Assembly: GCF_000390185.1 (NCBI RefSeq)
Contig: NZ_AQHR01000050.1
Span: 62,001-126,000, forward strand
Source: Lunatimonas lonarensis
GTDB taxonomy: Bacteria; Bacteroidota; Bacteroidia; Cytophagales; Cyclobacteriaceae
Length of the DNA stretch: 64,000 nucleotides
Direction: 5' to 3'
Position numbers and translations under genes: made by a program. Positions 1-8,178 of the stretch are shown here, in pieces. Every line of letters begins with the position of its first letter. Positions within the stretch are counted from its first letter, which is position 1. Below the pieces are notes generated by a model. That model had not been told where the DNA came from. It saw nothing but the letters and a program-made list of their open reading frames with translations, and ran no database searches.

Positions 1-44
1 TATGTCTAGAAAAGTGGGCTAAATCAACCAAAATCTCAAACACC

Positions 45-254
45 ATGAACACCAACATTGGAAAACTCGACAAAGTGATTAGGCTTTCAATTGCCCTGAT
101 TATCGGCCTGCTCTATTTACTGAACATTATCACTGGAACGGTTGCCATCGTATTGGGGGTAATAGGTGCTTCTATGCTTATTACCTCTTTGGTTGGCATT
201 TGCCCCCTCTACAGCCCACTGGGTATCAACACCTGCAAAAAACAGAAAGCCTGA
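45..254 (+). CDS. DUF2892 (YgaP-like) inner membrane protein
   Basis: A 69-residue protein made almost entirely of two hydrophobic segments (about residues 13-30 and 33-52) followed by a short polar tail with two cysteines in ICPLYSPLGINTCKK. This is the layout of the DUF2892 membrane module, which in E. coli YgaP is fused behind a rhodanese domain. Here it stands alone, and the next gene on the same strand encodes a rhodanese, so the pair looks like a split YgaP. The cysteine-containing end is typical of the family. A role in membrane-linked sulfur handling is inferred from the neighbour only. Confidence 0.8.
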   Translation: MNTNIGKLDKVIRLSIALIIGLLYLLNIITGTVAIVLGVIGASMLITSLVGICPLYSPLGINTCKKQKA

Positions 255-335
255 TTTTGTGCCTATCTGTGACCTTGAATATCTCGGGTCTGGAATAGCG
301 TAAAATCATAGTGTCTTACCAAATGCTTATTAAAT

Positions 336-362
336 CCCCCTAAAATCAACTACCTTAGGGGG
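336..362. repeat. Hairpin upstream of the rhodanese-thioredoxin gene
   Basis: Perfect 8-bp inverted repeat CCCCCTAA / TTAGGGGG separated by 11 bases, about 60 bp before the next start codon. No T-run follows on either strand, so it is not a standard terminator. It could be a regulatory hairpin or operator; the function is unknown. Confidence 0.4.
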
Positions 363-423
363 AAAGAAACGATCATTTCCCGGAGTACCGACCGGAACGC
401 TGATATAAAACATAGTTACACAT

Positions 424-1143
424 ATGCACCGATTTGTATGGGGGCTTTTGATTTTCGCCAGCCTCAGTTGCTCAACGCGCCAAGAAGAAGGAAAAGACCA
501 GAATCAAGAAAAAATCGAGCTTTCCGCCGAGGAGTTCAACGAGCGGATTTCAAAAATTCCTGATGTGCAATTGGTTGATGTTCGGACCCCGGAGGAGTTT
601 AGGAAAGGGCACATCGAAAATGCCGCCAATGTAAACATCAATGGCGAACAGTTTCGCGATCAGATACGGGCGCTGGACAAGTCAAAGCCGGTATATATTT
701 ATTGTCTTAGCGGTGCCAGAAGCAAAGCAGCTGCAAATTTTTTACGCGATGATGGCTATGAGAATGTATATGAAATGCCAGGCGGTATAATGGAGTGGAG
801 AAGCAAAGACCTGCCGGAAACCATCTTGGAGAGTAGGGAAAGCGGAGGGATGACACTTGCCGAATACCGGACCATGTTGCAGACAGATAAGCTGGCGTTG
901 GTTGATTTTTATGCCACCTGGTGTGCTCCCTGTAAGAAAATGAAACCCTACTTGGAAAAGATCTCGGAAGAAATGGCTGACAAGTTAACGCTTATCCGCA
1001 TTGACGTCGATAACAATCCGGATCTTTGCAAAGAACTTGGGGTTTCGGCTCTGCCCGTATTGAAATTGTATAAAAACGAGGATGTTATTTGGGAACACAA
1101 CGGCTACATTGACGAGGATGGGGTACGAGCCCAACTGAATTGA
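424..1143 (+). CDS. Rhodanese-thioredoxin fusion lipoprotein
   Basis: 239 residues with a short signal peptide ending in a lipobox-like ASLSC (Cys16), so probably a membrane-anchored periplasmic lipoprotein. Residues about 33-130 form a rhodanese domain with the active-site loop CLSGAR (Cys94), the loop length typical of single-domain sulfurtransferases. Residues about 145-238 form a thioredoxin domain with WCAPC (Cys167 and Cys170) and the cis-proline region ALPVLK. The fusion suggests persulfide transfer or reduction outside the cytoplasm. It follows a DUF2892 membrane protein on the same strand. The domain calls are secure; substrate and partner are unknown. Confidence 0.9.
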   Translation: MHRFVWGLLIFASLSCSTRQEEGKDQNQEKIELSAEEFNERISKIPDVQLVDVRTPEEFRKGHIENAANVNINGEQFRDQIRALDKSKPVYIYCLSGARSKAAANFLRDDGYENVYEMPGGIMEWRSKDLPETILESRESGGMTLAEYRTMLQTDKLALVDFYATWCAPCKKMKPYLEKISEEMADKLTLIRIDVDNNPDLCKELGVSALPVLKLYKNEDVIWEHNGYIDEDGVRAQLN

Positions 1144-1212
1144 CGAATGAACCGGGGTGCGCGAGAATCTAATCGCTCCCTGTCAAATCCCAATCATAAA
1201 ATCCTTTTCAAG

Positions 1213-1253
1213 AAAAAGCGGGAGACCACTCAGCATGGTTTCCCGCTTTTTTT
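1213..1253 (+). terminator. Rho-independent terminator
   Basis: An 11-bp stem (1217-1227 with 1237-1247, one G-T wobble) with a 9-base loop followed by seven Ts. An A-run on the 5' side means it can also work on the minus strand for the convergent aldo/keto reductase gene that ends at 1278. Confidence 0.85.
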
Positions 1254-1277
1254 GTCACCTATATTCACGACTGCTGT

Positions 1278-2318
1278 TCAGTAAAACGTAGGAGTCGGGT
1301 TCAGGGATTTGTTTTTCCACTGATGCCAATAGGGATAGGGAGGTGGTACCTCGCTGGCAGCGTCCAGACGTTGTACTTGTTCCGCTGTGAGCGACCACCC
1401 TGCGGCGCCCAGGTTTTGCTTCAATTGCTCCTCGTTTCTGGCACCTATGATCACCGAAGCGACCGTTGGGCGCCGTAGCAGCCAATTGATGGCAACTTGT
1501 GCGATGTGTTTATCAACTTCCTCGGCTATTTCCTGCAATACCTCTACCGTACGGTAAAAGACTTCCTCTTGCACGACCATGTCGGGAATAGGACTGCCCC
1601 CCTGTGCAATTCTGCCTTCCGCAGGGATTGGCTTGTTCCTTCCATATCTCCCGCCTAACCGACCAGCAGATAACGGAGACCAAACGATGGCATCTACCCC
1701 TTGATCCAGTCCCAGAGGCATAAGTTCCCACTCGTAGTCACGATTCGCCAGTGAATAATATACCTGATGTGCTACGTACCGATTCCAACCGTAACGGTCT
1801 GAAATGGCCAGAGATTTCATCATATGCCAGCCCGAGAAATTTGACGCTGCCAGATACCTGACCTTCCCGCTTTGGACCAGATCATCGAGTGTACGCAAGG
1901 TTTCTTCCACAGGCGTGTTACCGTCAAATCCATGCATATGGTAGATGTCGATATAGTCGGTGCCCAGACGCTTGAGGCTTCCCTCAACCTGACGCAGGAT
2001 GTGAAAACGCGAGGAGCCCTGATTGTTTGGCCCCTCACCAAATGTAAAGGTGGATTTGGTGGACAAAATCAGGGAATCCCTACGTTTTCCGGCAATGGCC
2101 TTACCAAGCAGCTCTTCCGCCAAGCCCCCCGAATATACGTCCGCCGTATCAAAAAAATTAACGCCCGCGTCCAGGCATATATCCACCAGTCTACCCGCCT
2201 CTTCCACTTGGGTATCGCCCCAAGCTTTGAAAAAGGCATTTCCACCGCCAAAGGTAGCGGTTCCAAAACTCAATTCGGGCACCTTGAGCCCCGATGCACC
2301 GAGAAAACGATATTCCAT
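1278..2318 (-). CDS. Aldo/keto reductase
   Basis: 346 residues, the usual length for a TIM-barrel aldo/keto reductase of the YajO/AKR11-13 type. The catalytic tetrad is visible: Asp57 and Tyr62 in FDTADVY, Lys88 in STKSTF, and His129 in YHMHGFD. The cofactor-binding C-terminal segment has VIIGARNEEQL, typical of NADPH-binding members. It reduces aldehydes or ketones in the cytoplasm; the physiological substrate cannot be told. It stands alone, converging on the rhodanese-thioredoxin gene across a shared terminator. Confidence 0.92.
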   Translation of the reverse strand: MEYRFLGASGLKVPELSFGTATFGGGNAFFKAWGDTQVEEAGRLVDICLDAGVNFFDTADVYSGGLAEELLGKAIAGKRRDSLILSTKSTFTFGEGPNNQGSSRFHILRQVEGSLKRLGTDYIDIYHMHGFDGNTPVEETLRTLDDLVQSGKVRYLAASNFSGWHMMKSLAISDRYGWNRYVAHQVYYSLANRDYEWELMPLGLDQGVDAIVWSPLSAGRLGGRYGRNKPIPAEGRIAQGGSPIPDMVVQEEVFYRTVEVLQEIAEEVDKHIAQVAINWLLRRPTVASVIIGARNEEQLKQNLGAAGWSLTAEQVQRLDAASEVPPPYPYWHQWKNKSLNPTPTFY

Positions 2319-2576
2319 AATTCAAAAGATTAGTGTAGGTAAACAATACCCGAAAAATACCCGATTTGTTCGTCCATTCCTAAATACCAACGAACTCAAG
2401 GAAATAATTTTTGGCGTTAATCCCTAAATAATGTGAAAACGGGAGCCCTATTCAACCCTGATTAAAAAATCAAGGCTGGAACCTAAAGCATACTATAAAC
2501 ACCTGGGCTAGTCCGTTTTGGGAAAACTGGGCCGTCAATAATCTGCTAGCCGGAAGAATCACAGGTACTTTGAACG
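2319..2576. other. Intergenic region without a gene
   Basis: Together with the terminator that follows, this is a 321-base gap. It must carry the promoter of the minus-strand aldo/keto reductase. I see no convincing open reading frame, repeat or RNA in it. Confidence 0.6.
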
Positions 2577-2609
2577 AAAAAAAAAGACGTGAGGCGGAAA
2601 CCTCACGTC
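2577..2609 (-). terminator. Rho-independent terminator of paralogue 1
   Basis: Perfect 9-bp stem GACGTGAGG / CCTCACGTC with a 6-base loop, preceded on the plus strand by nine As, which read as a T-run on the minus strand. It lies 30 bp past the stop of the secreted protein gene ending at 2640. Confidence 0.9.
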
Positions 2610-2639
2610 AGACGTTAGTTGGTTAAGTTAGGCTAATTT

Positions 2640-3074
2640 CTACCGAACCATGTAGAGTGGCCATCTGCCCTCCTGTCCACGGTCTCTATTTAGAACTACG
2701 ACGTTGTCAACAACGACTTGATCCCAATAGATGTTCATTATTTTTCTCACAACATCGTTCTCGCCCCGAAGAACATTGAGTGAATACAAACCTGGCTTCA
2801 GTCGGTTGAAGTCAACCAATACTTCTTTCTGGCCTTTATTGGTCACCTTAAACTCATATACGAGACGCTCTGCATCGTCCCTAACCCGTACCACTACTGG
2901 AGTGTCCATAGGAAGGGTGGTAACATCAAGCTTTGCATACTTCCCTTTCTTATCAACAGGGGTCAACAAATTCTCTGGATTTACATCGATATTCGTGCCG
3001 GCGAAGCCATGGAAAGCGGCTCCCAAGAAAAGCACAACGATCATAACTGCGGAGTTTTTCAATAACGTTTTCAT
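2640..3074 (-). CDS. Small secreted DUF3244-like protein, paralogue 1
   Basis: 144 residues with a signal peptide (basic KTLLKN, hydrophobic core to about residue 22, cut near HGFAG). The mature part is a predicted all-beta domain: KLDVTTLP, PVVVRVRDDAERLVYEF, a GQKEVLVDFNRLKPGLYSLNV hairpin region and a C-terminal WPLYMV. The pattern of strand, LKPGxY turn and strand resembles DUF3244 and T9SS-tail beta sandwiches, but no enzyme motif is present. It is the nearest relative of the copy at 3994-4428: both start MKTLLKNSAV and share RVRDD, GQKE, RGENDV and WDQV. It is a stand-alone transcription unit with its own terminator. Function unknown. Confidence 0.8.
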   Translation of the reverse strand: MKTLLKNSAVMIVVLFLGAAFHGFAGTNIDVNPENLLTPVDKKGKYAKLDVTTLPMDTPVVVRVRDDAERLVYEFKVTNKGQKEVLVDFNRLKPGLYSLNVLRGENDVVRKIMNIYWDQVVVDNVVVLNRDRGQEGRWPLYMVR

Positions 3075-3095
3075 GATTTTTTTAATTATGGTGTT

Positions 3096-3174
3096 TGAAT
3101 AATGTTGGTTTACTGATACTTACGATAAAGATGTATGCAGGTTACATTGATATGTAAAAATTATTAAAAACATG
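3096..3174 (-). promoter_or_regulatory. Conserved upstream block of paralogue 1
   Basis: About 80 bases before the start codon of paralogue 1 match the block at 4450-4528 closely, including AATAATGTTGGTT, ACTGATACTTACGA and a region ending AAAATTATTAAAAA. Conservation of non-coding DNA at this level suggests either recent duplication or a retained promoter and 5' leader. I could not place a confident Bacteroidota -33/-7 promoter inside it. The rest of the 312-base gap to 3386 holds a terminator and no supported gene. Confidence 0.55.
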
Positions 3175-3330
3175 TATTGTTTTCTTTATGTATGTAATAC
3201 AAACTAAATTTTCACCATAGAGACGTCTGCATATCACCCTCTCTACGACTTCTTTGTTCAAGAAACAACTCGCCGAAACGGCAAGAGCGAACGACGCATT
3301 TTCCCTGGCATACAAACTAAAACAATGCTT

Positions 3331-3357
3331 AAAAAAGAAGCGAGGCATATGCCCCGC
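3331..3357 (-). terminator. Rho-independent terminator of paralogue 2
   Basis: Near-perfect 9-bp inverted repeat (3340-3348 with 3349-3357, one mismatch) with As at 3331-3336 that read as a T-run on the minus strand, 30 bp after the stop of the gene ending at 3387. Confidence 0.7.
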
Positions 3358-3386
3358 CCGGGTTCCTGCGAGCTTTAAGTACAGGG

Positions 3387-3824
3387 CTATTGTGGAATGG
3401 CAAATAAAGGCCAATGGCCCTCTTGCCCGCGGTCTTCTTCCAGAACGACCACACTGTTTACGGTAATTTCATACCAGTATAAAGTCAGGTTCTTCCTAAC
3501 CACATCATCCTCTTCCCTGATGATAGTAACGGAGTAAATTCCCGGCTTCAAGTGATTGAAATTTACCAATACCGCTCGTTGACCCTTATTGACCACGTCA
3601 AACTCGTATACAAGGCGCTGGGAGGAATCCCTCACCCGGACAGCCACCGGCGTATCCATAGGTAGGGTCGTGACATCTAGTCTTGCGTATCTACCGTCTT
3701 TGTCTACCGGTGTAAGGATGTTATCCGGATCCTCATTCGCAGCTGCCCCTGCGAATCCCTCCTGACTAGCTCCGATAAAAAGCAGACAAAACAACGTAGC
3801 AAAATTTACTATTAACACTTTCAT
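3387..3824 (-). CDS. Small secreted DUF3244-like protein, paralogue 2
   Basis: 145 residues, middle copy of the tandem triplet and the most divergent. The signal peptide (MKVLIVNFATLFCLLFIGAS) is followed by the family core: LTPVDKDGRYARLDVTTLPM, VRVRDSSQRLVYEFDV, GQRAVLVNFNHLKPGIYSV and a final GHWPLFAI. No cysteine-pair, metal or catalytic motif is evident, so a structural, binding or envelope role is more likely than catalysis. It has its own terminator and an upstream block only partly like those of the other two copies. Function unknown. Confidence 0.8.
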   Translation of the reverse strand: MKVLIVNFATLFCLLFIGASQEGFAGAAANEDPDNILTPVDKDGRYARLDVTTLPMDTPVAVRVRDSSQRLVYEFDVVNKGQRAVLVNFNHLKPGIYSVTIIREEDDVVRKNLTLYWYEITVNSVVVLEEDRGQEGHWPLFAIPQ

Positions 3825-3849
3825 AGTTCTATTTTTATGGTAATTAACT

Positions 3850-3908
3850 TATGTTGGCCTACTATAACTTACGATAATCAGGTAGTAAGGTTATTACATT
3901 TACGAAAA
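3850..3908 (-). promoter_or_regulatory. Upstream region of paralogue 2
   Basis: The part nearest the gene keeps ATGTTGG and ACTTACGATAA in the same order as the upstream blocks of the other two copies, but similarity is lower. It probably carries the promoter of this copy. Confidence 0.4.
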
Positions 3909-3934
3909 AACAGATAATACCAGCCCACTTATAT

Positions 3935-3967
3935 AAAAAAAGGACGCAAAGCATTCGCTCTACGTCC
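3935..3967 (-). terminator. Rho-independent terminator of paralogue 3
   Basis: Stem GGACG / CGTCC, extended by further mostly paired bases (3942-3952 with 3957-3967), preceded by seven As at 3935-3941 that give the minus-strand T-run. It sits 27 bp past the stop of the gene ending at 3994. Confidence 0.7.
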
Positions 3968-3993
3968 CCAGTAAACTGACTGTTAAAGATCGC

Positions 3994-4428
3994 TTATTTC
4001 ATCATGAAGAAAGGCCAGTATCTTTCATTTCCCCTGTCCCGGCTTAAAGCCATCACATCATTCACGATGACCTGATCCCAGTGGATGTTCAATACTTTTC
4101 TGATGACATCATTTTCTCCCCTGAGTATATTCATCGAATAGACACCAGTCTTCAATCGGTTGAAATCAACCACCACTTCCTTTTGGCCCCTATTGATCAC
4201 ATTAAATTCGTAAACCAAGTTGTCTACATCGTCACGAACCCTTACCACCACCGGTGTATCCTTAGGAAGCGTGCTTACGTCAAGTTTCGCATATTTCCCT
4301 CTCTTCTCTACAGGCTTCAGCAGATTCTTGGGATTGTCCGGATTTGGTGTATGGGCAAACCCTTGAAAGGAAACCCCTAAAAACAATGCTACAATCAATA
4401 CGGCGGAATTTTTCAATAACGTTTTCAT
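3994..4428 (-). CDS. Small secreted DUF3244-like protein, paralogue 3
   Basis: 144 residues, first of the triplet in transcription order. Signal peptide with the same MKTLLKNSAV start as paralogue 1, cut near GFAH. The core motifs are KYAKLDVSTLP, VVVRVRDDVDNLVYEFNV, GQKEVVVDFNRLKTGVYSM and RYWPFFMM at the end. The high similarity to paralogue 1 in both coding and upstream DNA indicates a recent duplication, while paralogue 2 between them is older or faster evolving. Exported to the periplasm or surface by inference from the signal peptide. Function unknown. Confidence 0.8.
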   Translation of the reverse strand: MKTLLKNSAVLIVALFLGVSFQGFAHTPNPDNPKNLLKPVEKRGKYAKLDVSTLPKDTPVVVRVRDDVDNLVYEFNVINRGQKEVVVDFNRLKTGVYSMNILRGENDVIRKVLNIHWDQVIVNDVMALSRDRGNERYWPFFMMK

Positions 4429-4449
4429 GATTTCTAAATTTTGGTAACT

Positions 4450-4528
4450 GAATAATGTTGGTTCACTGATACTTACGAATTGAGTTCTTGTAGGTTACCA
4501 TGATATGCAAAAATTATTAAAAAAATGT
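4450..4528 (-). promoter_or_regulatory. Conserved upstream block of paralogue 3
   Basis: Matches the 3096-3174 block over about 80 bases, starting with AATAATGTTGGTT near the gene and ending with AAAATTATTAAAAA. It is the likely promoter and leader of this copy; no exact promoter element is assigned. Confidence 0.55.
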
Positions 4529-4633
4529 TTTAAACTCTTTATTAGAAGTATTACTTACTAAATTTTTGTCTCTAAAAAACTGCCTCTCGAATTTAACAGC
4601 CCTCCGGAGTCAAAAAACCTAAAGAATATCCAC

Positions 4634-5929
4634 CTAGATACAGTCCAGAAGCGTTTCCAATTTCATACCCCTACTTCCTTTGATCAAAATAAGGTAATCT
4701 TCCAATTTGGAATCCAAAAGCCAATTTCGGAGAGAAAAGGGATCAGGGAAATAGAGCGCGTTAGGCACCATGGGTATAGCATGCTGAACCAGTATACCAC
4801 TGAGGCAGATCTTGTCAATGGCCATCCCTGACAGCTTTTCCCCTAATTTGGCATGCTCCACTTCTGCTTCATCTCCGAGCTCCAACATGTCTCCTAAAAT
4901 CACCATTTTGCGTGCCTTTCCTTGCATTTTTTCAAACGCGGTCAGGGCAGCTTCCATGCTGGATGGATTGGCATTGTAGGCATCCAACAAAATTAGATTG
5001 GAACGCTTCTCCATAAGCTGGGACCGCATATTGGACGGAAGGTAGGAAGCCGCCGCCAAGGCCGCCGCCTGGGGGGATATTCCGAAAAATTTACCAACCG
5101 CAATGGATGAAGCAATATTGTCAAAATTGTAACTTCCGATCAGGTTTGAATGAAAAACTTTATCAAAGCCCTCCACCCGAAAATGAACAAAGGGATCAGC
5201 GGAAATTAGCGTCACTCCGCAAAAGGAATCCGCTTCCGGAAAAAGAACGGGGCTCTGGAACCTCCGAATCATGTTGGAGAATACGTCTTGGCGCGTATTG
5301 ACAAATACCTGCCCGCCGGTAGATCGTAAATGTTGAAACAACTCGGTTTTGGTTTTCAACACTCCCTCGATTCCTCCCATTCCTTCAAGATGCGCCTTGC
5401 CAATATTGGTGATCAGGCCGTGAGTGGGATTTGCTATTTCACATAGTTCATGGATATCCCCCTGCTTATTGGCCCCCATCTCGATGATGGCGAGCTCAGT
5501 ATCTGCACTCATCTCCAACAGAGTCAGGGGCACCCCAATGTGGTTGTTCAGATTTCCTTTCGTCGCCAGTGTACGGTATTTGCAACTCAAAACGGCATTC
5601 AACAACTCCTTCGTGGTCGTTTTCCCATTGCTCCCGGTCAATCCAACTACCGGAATGGAAAATTGGTCGCGATGATGCCTCGCCAGCTTCTGAAGGGCCA
5701 CCAACGCATTCTCAACCAGTATACAGCGGGGGTCATTGGACACCAAAAAAACCGGATCGTCAATGACTGCTGCCGAGGCACCCTGGTCAATTGCCTGACG
5801 GGCAAAGGCATTTGCGTTGAAATTCGGACCCCTCAGGGAAAAAAACACCTTACCTTCGGTGATCTTTCGTGTATCTGTACAAACGCCCGTAGAGGCAAGG
5901 AAAACTTCGTAAAGTTGCTGTATATCCAT
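4634..5929 (-). CDS. murF: UDP-N-acetylmuramoyl-tripeptide--D-alanyl-D-alanine ligase
   Basis: 431 residues. This cytoplasmic Mur ligase adds D-Ala-D-Ala to the UDP-MurNAc-tripeptide in peptidoglycan precursor synthesis. The N-terminal domain has the MurF signature TDTRKITEGKVFFSLRG. The ATP-binding P-loop TGSNGKTTTKE lies at residues 98-107, followed by EMGANKQGDI and NIGKAHLEGMG; the C-terminal ligase domain has DAYNANPSSM and ILGDMLELGDEA. Full length for Bacteroidota MurF. It stands alone here rather than in a dcw cluster, and is divergent from the T9SS cargo gene at 6059. Confidence 0.95.
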   Translation of the reverse strand: MDIQQLYEVFLASTGVCTDTRKITEGKVFFSLRGPNFNANAFARQAIDQGASAAVIDDPVFLVSNDPRCILVENALVALQKLARHHRDQFSIPVVGLTGSNGKTTTKELLNAVLSCKYRTLATKGNLNNHIGVPLTLLEMSADTELAIIEMGANKQGDIHELCEIANPTHGLITNIGKAHLEGMGGIEGVLKTKTELFQHLRSTGGQVFVNTRQDVFSNMIRRFQSPVLFPEADSFCGVTLISADPFVHFRVEGFDKVFHSNLIGSYNFDNIASSIAVGKFFGISPQAAALAAASYLPSNMRSQLMEKRSNLILLDAYNANPSSMEAALTAFEKMQGKARKMVILGDMLELGDEAEVEHAKLGEKLSGMAIDKICLSGILVQHAIPMVPNALYFPDPFSLRNWLLDSKLEDYLILIKGSRGMKLETLLDCI

Positions 5930-6058
5930 GGCCTAAACCAAGTTGGGATAGTGGGGAATTTGAGGCACCAAAAACCCTTGCTGCCTTGTGTGGAATAAAA
6001 ACAAAAGTAATATATCCCCCTTTCAAAAAGTATCGTTTAACTTTAAAAATTAAAAGCT

Positions 6059-8173
6059 ATGCGCGTCATCCTCGCCTCTTTTGCCTTTTTGTGGGTTGGC
6101 CTAGTCCAAGCGCAGCAGATTTACCGCATCCTTTCGCCCGGGGATGTAACAATTGCCGGATCTAAGCTTTCCATGCCTTTTGCCGGTGGAATCAACGCCG
6201 CACAGATCCAAACAATGGACGCAGACGGGGACGGAAAAGAGGAATACATCGTATGGGATATCAATGCCCGTATGGTTTCTGTGTTCAAGGAGGAAAATGG
6301 AAATTTCACCCACCTTCCCGAGCTTTCCTATGGATTTCCGAGGGATATCAGCGGGTTTATGGTATTGGCTGATTATGACGGAGACGGGAAAAAAGACCTC
6401 TTTACCAGTTCTCCCTTCGGCATAAAGGCCTATAAAAACGCATCTACTCCTACCCAGCTGCGTTGGGAGGAAGCCCAGCCCTTCCTTAGATTGGACAATG
6501 GCTCCAATGTTACCGCCAACAGCTTGGATATTCCGTTATTGCTGGATTTGGATGGCGATGGAGACCTGGACATACTGACCTTTAACTTCGCCACGGGCGA
6601 CTACTTGGAGTACTACCGCAATACCAGCATGGAGCGAAAAGGCACAGCGGATATTGACGGATTTGCCAGTGCCCAAGTGCGCTGGGGAGGTTTTGAGTTT
6701 TGTAGCTGTGGCGTAATCTCTTTCGGCAGAACCTGCACGGGTCAGCCGATCGCCCAGGCACCTGCGGGACTGGAATCTGCCCGCGTAGAACATGCCGGAG
6801 GGCACTCTATGTTATTTCATGATTTTACCGGTAACGGTGCCCGGGACCTGTTGATTGGGCAAGATGAATGCAACACCCTTTATTTCCTTCCCAACAAAGG
6901 CACTGACCAGCAGCCAATTTTCGACGAATTCCAAACCGAATTGCCTGGAATTGGCCCGTTGCCCCAATTCCCCCTGTTCCACGCTGCCTATTTCGTAAAA
7001 GACCAACTGTTGATCGGTACCCACAGTTCCGAACCTTCCTTTCCCTTTGGGATCGACTTTTCGGCAAGTATTTACCAGTTTTCCTTTGAGGAAAATGCTG
7101 AAAACCCACTCACCGAGCGTTTCTTACAAGAGCAGATGATAGACTTTGGCGAAAATGCCCGCCCTTTTTTCCTGGGAAACCAACAGATGGGAAACCTGAT
7201 CGTGACCGCTAACCAGGTTCAAAACGGAAGAACAACGGGAAAGGCCTTCCATCTTCAGCTAATAAACCGCAAATGGGAAATGGTTTCGGATGATTACCTT
7301 TCCCTCTCCAGGTTAAATCTACGGGAATTGGCCGTGCAACACTTTCGGTCGCATTCCGGTACCGACTGGCTAGTGGTAAGTGGGGACGAAATGGTCAATG
7401 CCATCCCGGAGAAAAAAATTCTCTGGACCGAAGCGGACAACCCGGAAAATTTTCGGACAGCGAGCCTTCCGTCTTTTGTTATACGGGGGGTAGACCAACC
7501 CTATTTCTTCAGCCATCAGGGCAACGACTACCTTTTGCTAGCAAGGCAAACCGGTGAATTAGTGCTTTTCAGGGCTATTTTTGGAACCAGCCTTACGTTT
7601 GAGCTACTGGAACGCAACTTCCTGGGCTTTTCAGACAACCCCGTAAATCGGGCACTTTCGGTCACGGTAGTGCAGGGCCCAGCACCCTTTCTTTTCGCGG
7701 TGGACCAACGGGGCATTCTAACCAAAATCGAGAATTTCATGACCACCCCAATCAAAACGGAGGTCCTGGTTTTAACCGGTGAAGACCAGCTTAGGGAATC
7801 ACGTTTGGGAAGAAATACGTGGATTACGGCACTGACCGATCCCTTTGCAAAGGGAGTAGATCTGATCCTTGGTACGCGTGCCGGCGGCCTAATGTACCTG
7901 AAAGATATCACGGAAGGGTTGGGTTCTCCCAACGAAGCCCTTCAGGTAAGAGTGTACCCCAACCCTGCGACCACCCGGGTATCCATTCTTGTAAACCGTG
8001 ACGCAACGGGGGAAATTATCGATTCAGCTGGACGGAGGGTAATGACGGGAATACCGCTATCGGCAAACCGGGAAAATCTTCAGGAACTTCAACAACTAGC
8101 CCCTGGATTGTATGTTCTCTGGGTGTTTGCCGGAAATGAAGCCTCCCACTTCAAGCTCATGATCCATCATTAG
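6059..8173 (+). CDS. FG-GAP/VCBS repeat surface protein with T9SS sorting tail
   Basis: 704 residues with a signal peptide (cut after VQA, about residue 18). Calcium-binding FG-GAP/VCBS-type loops recur: DADGDGKEE (about 54-62), DYDGDGKKD (about 105-113), DLDGDGDLD (about 163-171) and a looser FTGNGARD, pointing to a beta-propeller. The C-terminal 75 residues are a type IX secretion (Por) sorting domain: VYPNPATTRVSI, a GEIIDSAGRRV strand and LAPGLYVLWV. It is therefore probably exported by T9SS and anchored on the cell surface. The middle region of about 350 residues has no motif I recognise. Start chosen at the ATG giving the signal peptide. Divergent from murF. Confidence 0.88.
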   Translation: MRVILASFAFLWVGLVQAQQIYRILSPGDVTIAGSKLSMPFAGGINAAQIQTMDADGDGKEEYIVWDINARMVSVFKEENGNFTHLPELSYGFPRDISGFMVLADYDGDGKKDLFTSSPFGIKAYKNASTPTQLRWEEAQPFLRLDNGSNVTANSLDIPLLLDLDGDGDLDILTFNFATGDYLEYYRNTSMERKGTADIDGFASAQVRWGGFEFCSCGVISFGRTCTGQPIAQAPAGLESARVEHAGGHSMLFHDFTGNGARDLLIGQDECNTLYFLPNKGTDQQPIFDEFQTELPGIGPLPQFPLFHAAYFVKDQLLIGTHSSEPSFPFGIDFSASIYQFSFEENAENPLTERFLQEQMIDFGENARPFFLGNQQMGNLIVTANQVQNGRTTGKAFHLQLINRKWEMVSDDYLSLSRLNLRELAVQHFRSHSGTDWLVVSGDEMVNAIPEKKILWTEADNPENFRTASLPSFVIRGVDQPYFFSHQGNDYLLLARQTGELVLFRAIFGTSLTFELLERNFLGFSDNPVNRALSVTVVQGPAPFLFAVDQRGILTKIENFMTTPIKTEVLVLTGEDQLRESRLGRNTWITALTDPFAKGVDLILGTRAGGLMYLKDITEGLGSPNEALQVRVYPNPATTRVSILVNRDATGEIIDSAGRRVMTGIPLSANRENLQELQQLAPGLYVLWVFAGNEASHFKLMIHH

Positions 8174-8178
8174 GAGAA

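Noticed and set aside
3142-3414. 90-residue minus-strand frame between two paralogues
   Set aside because: It covers the terminator and the conserved upstream block and overlaps the end of paralogue 2; its translation has no family features.
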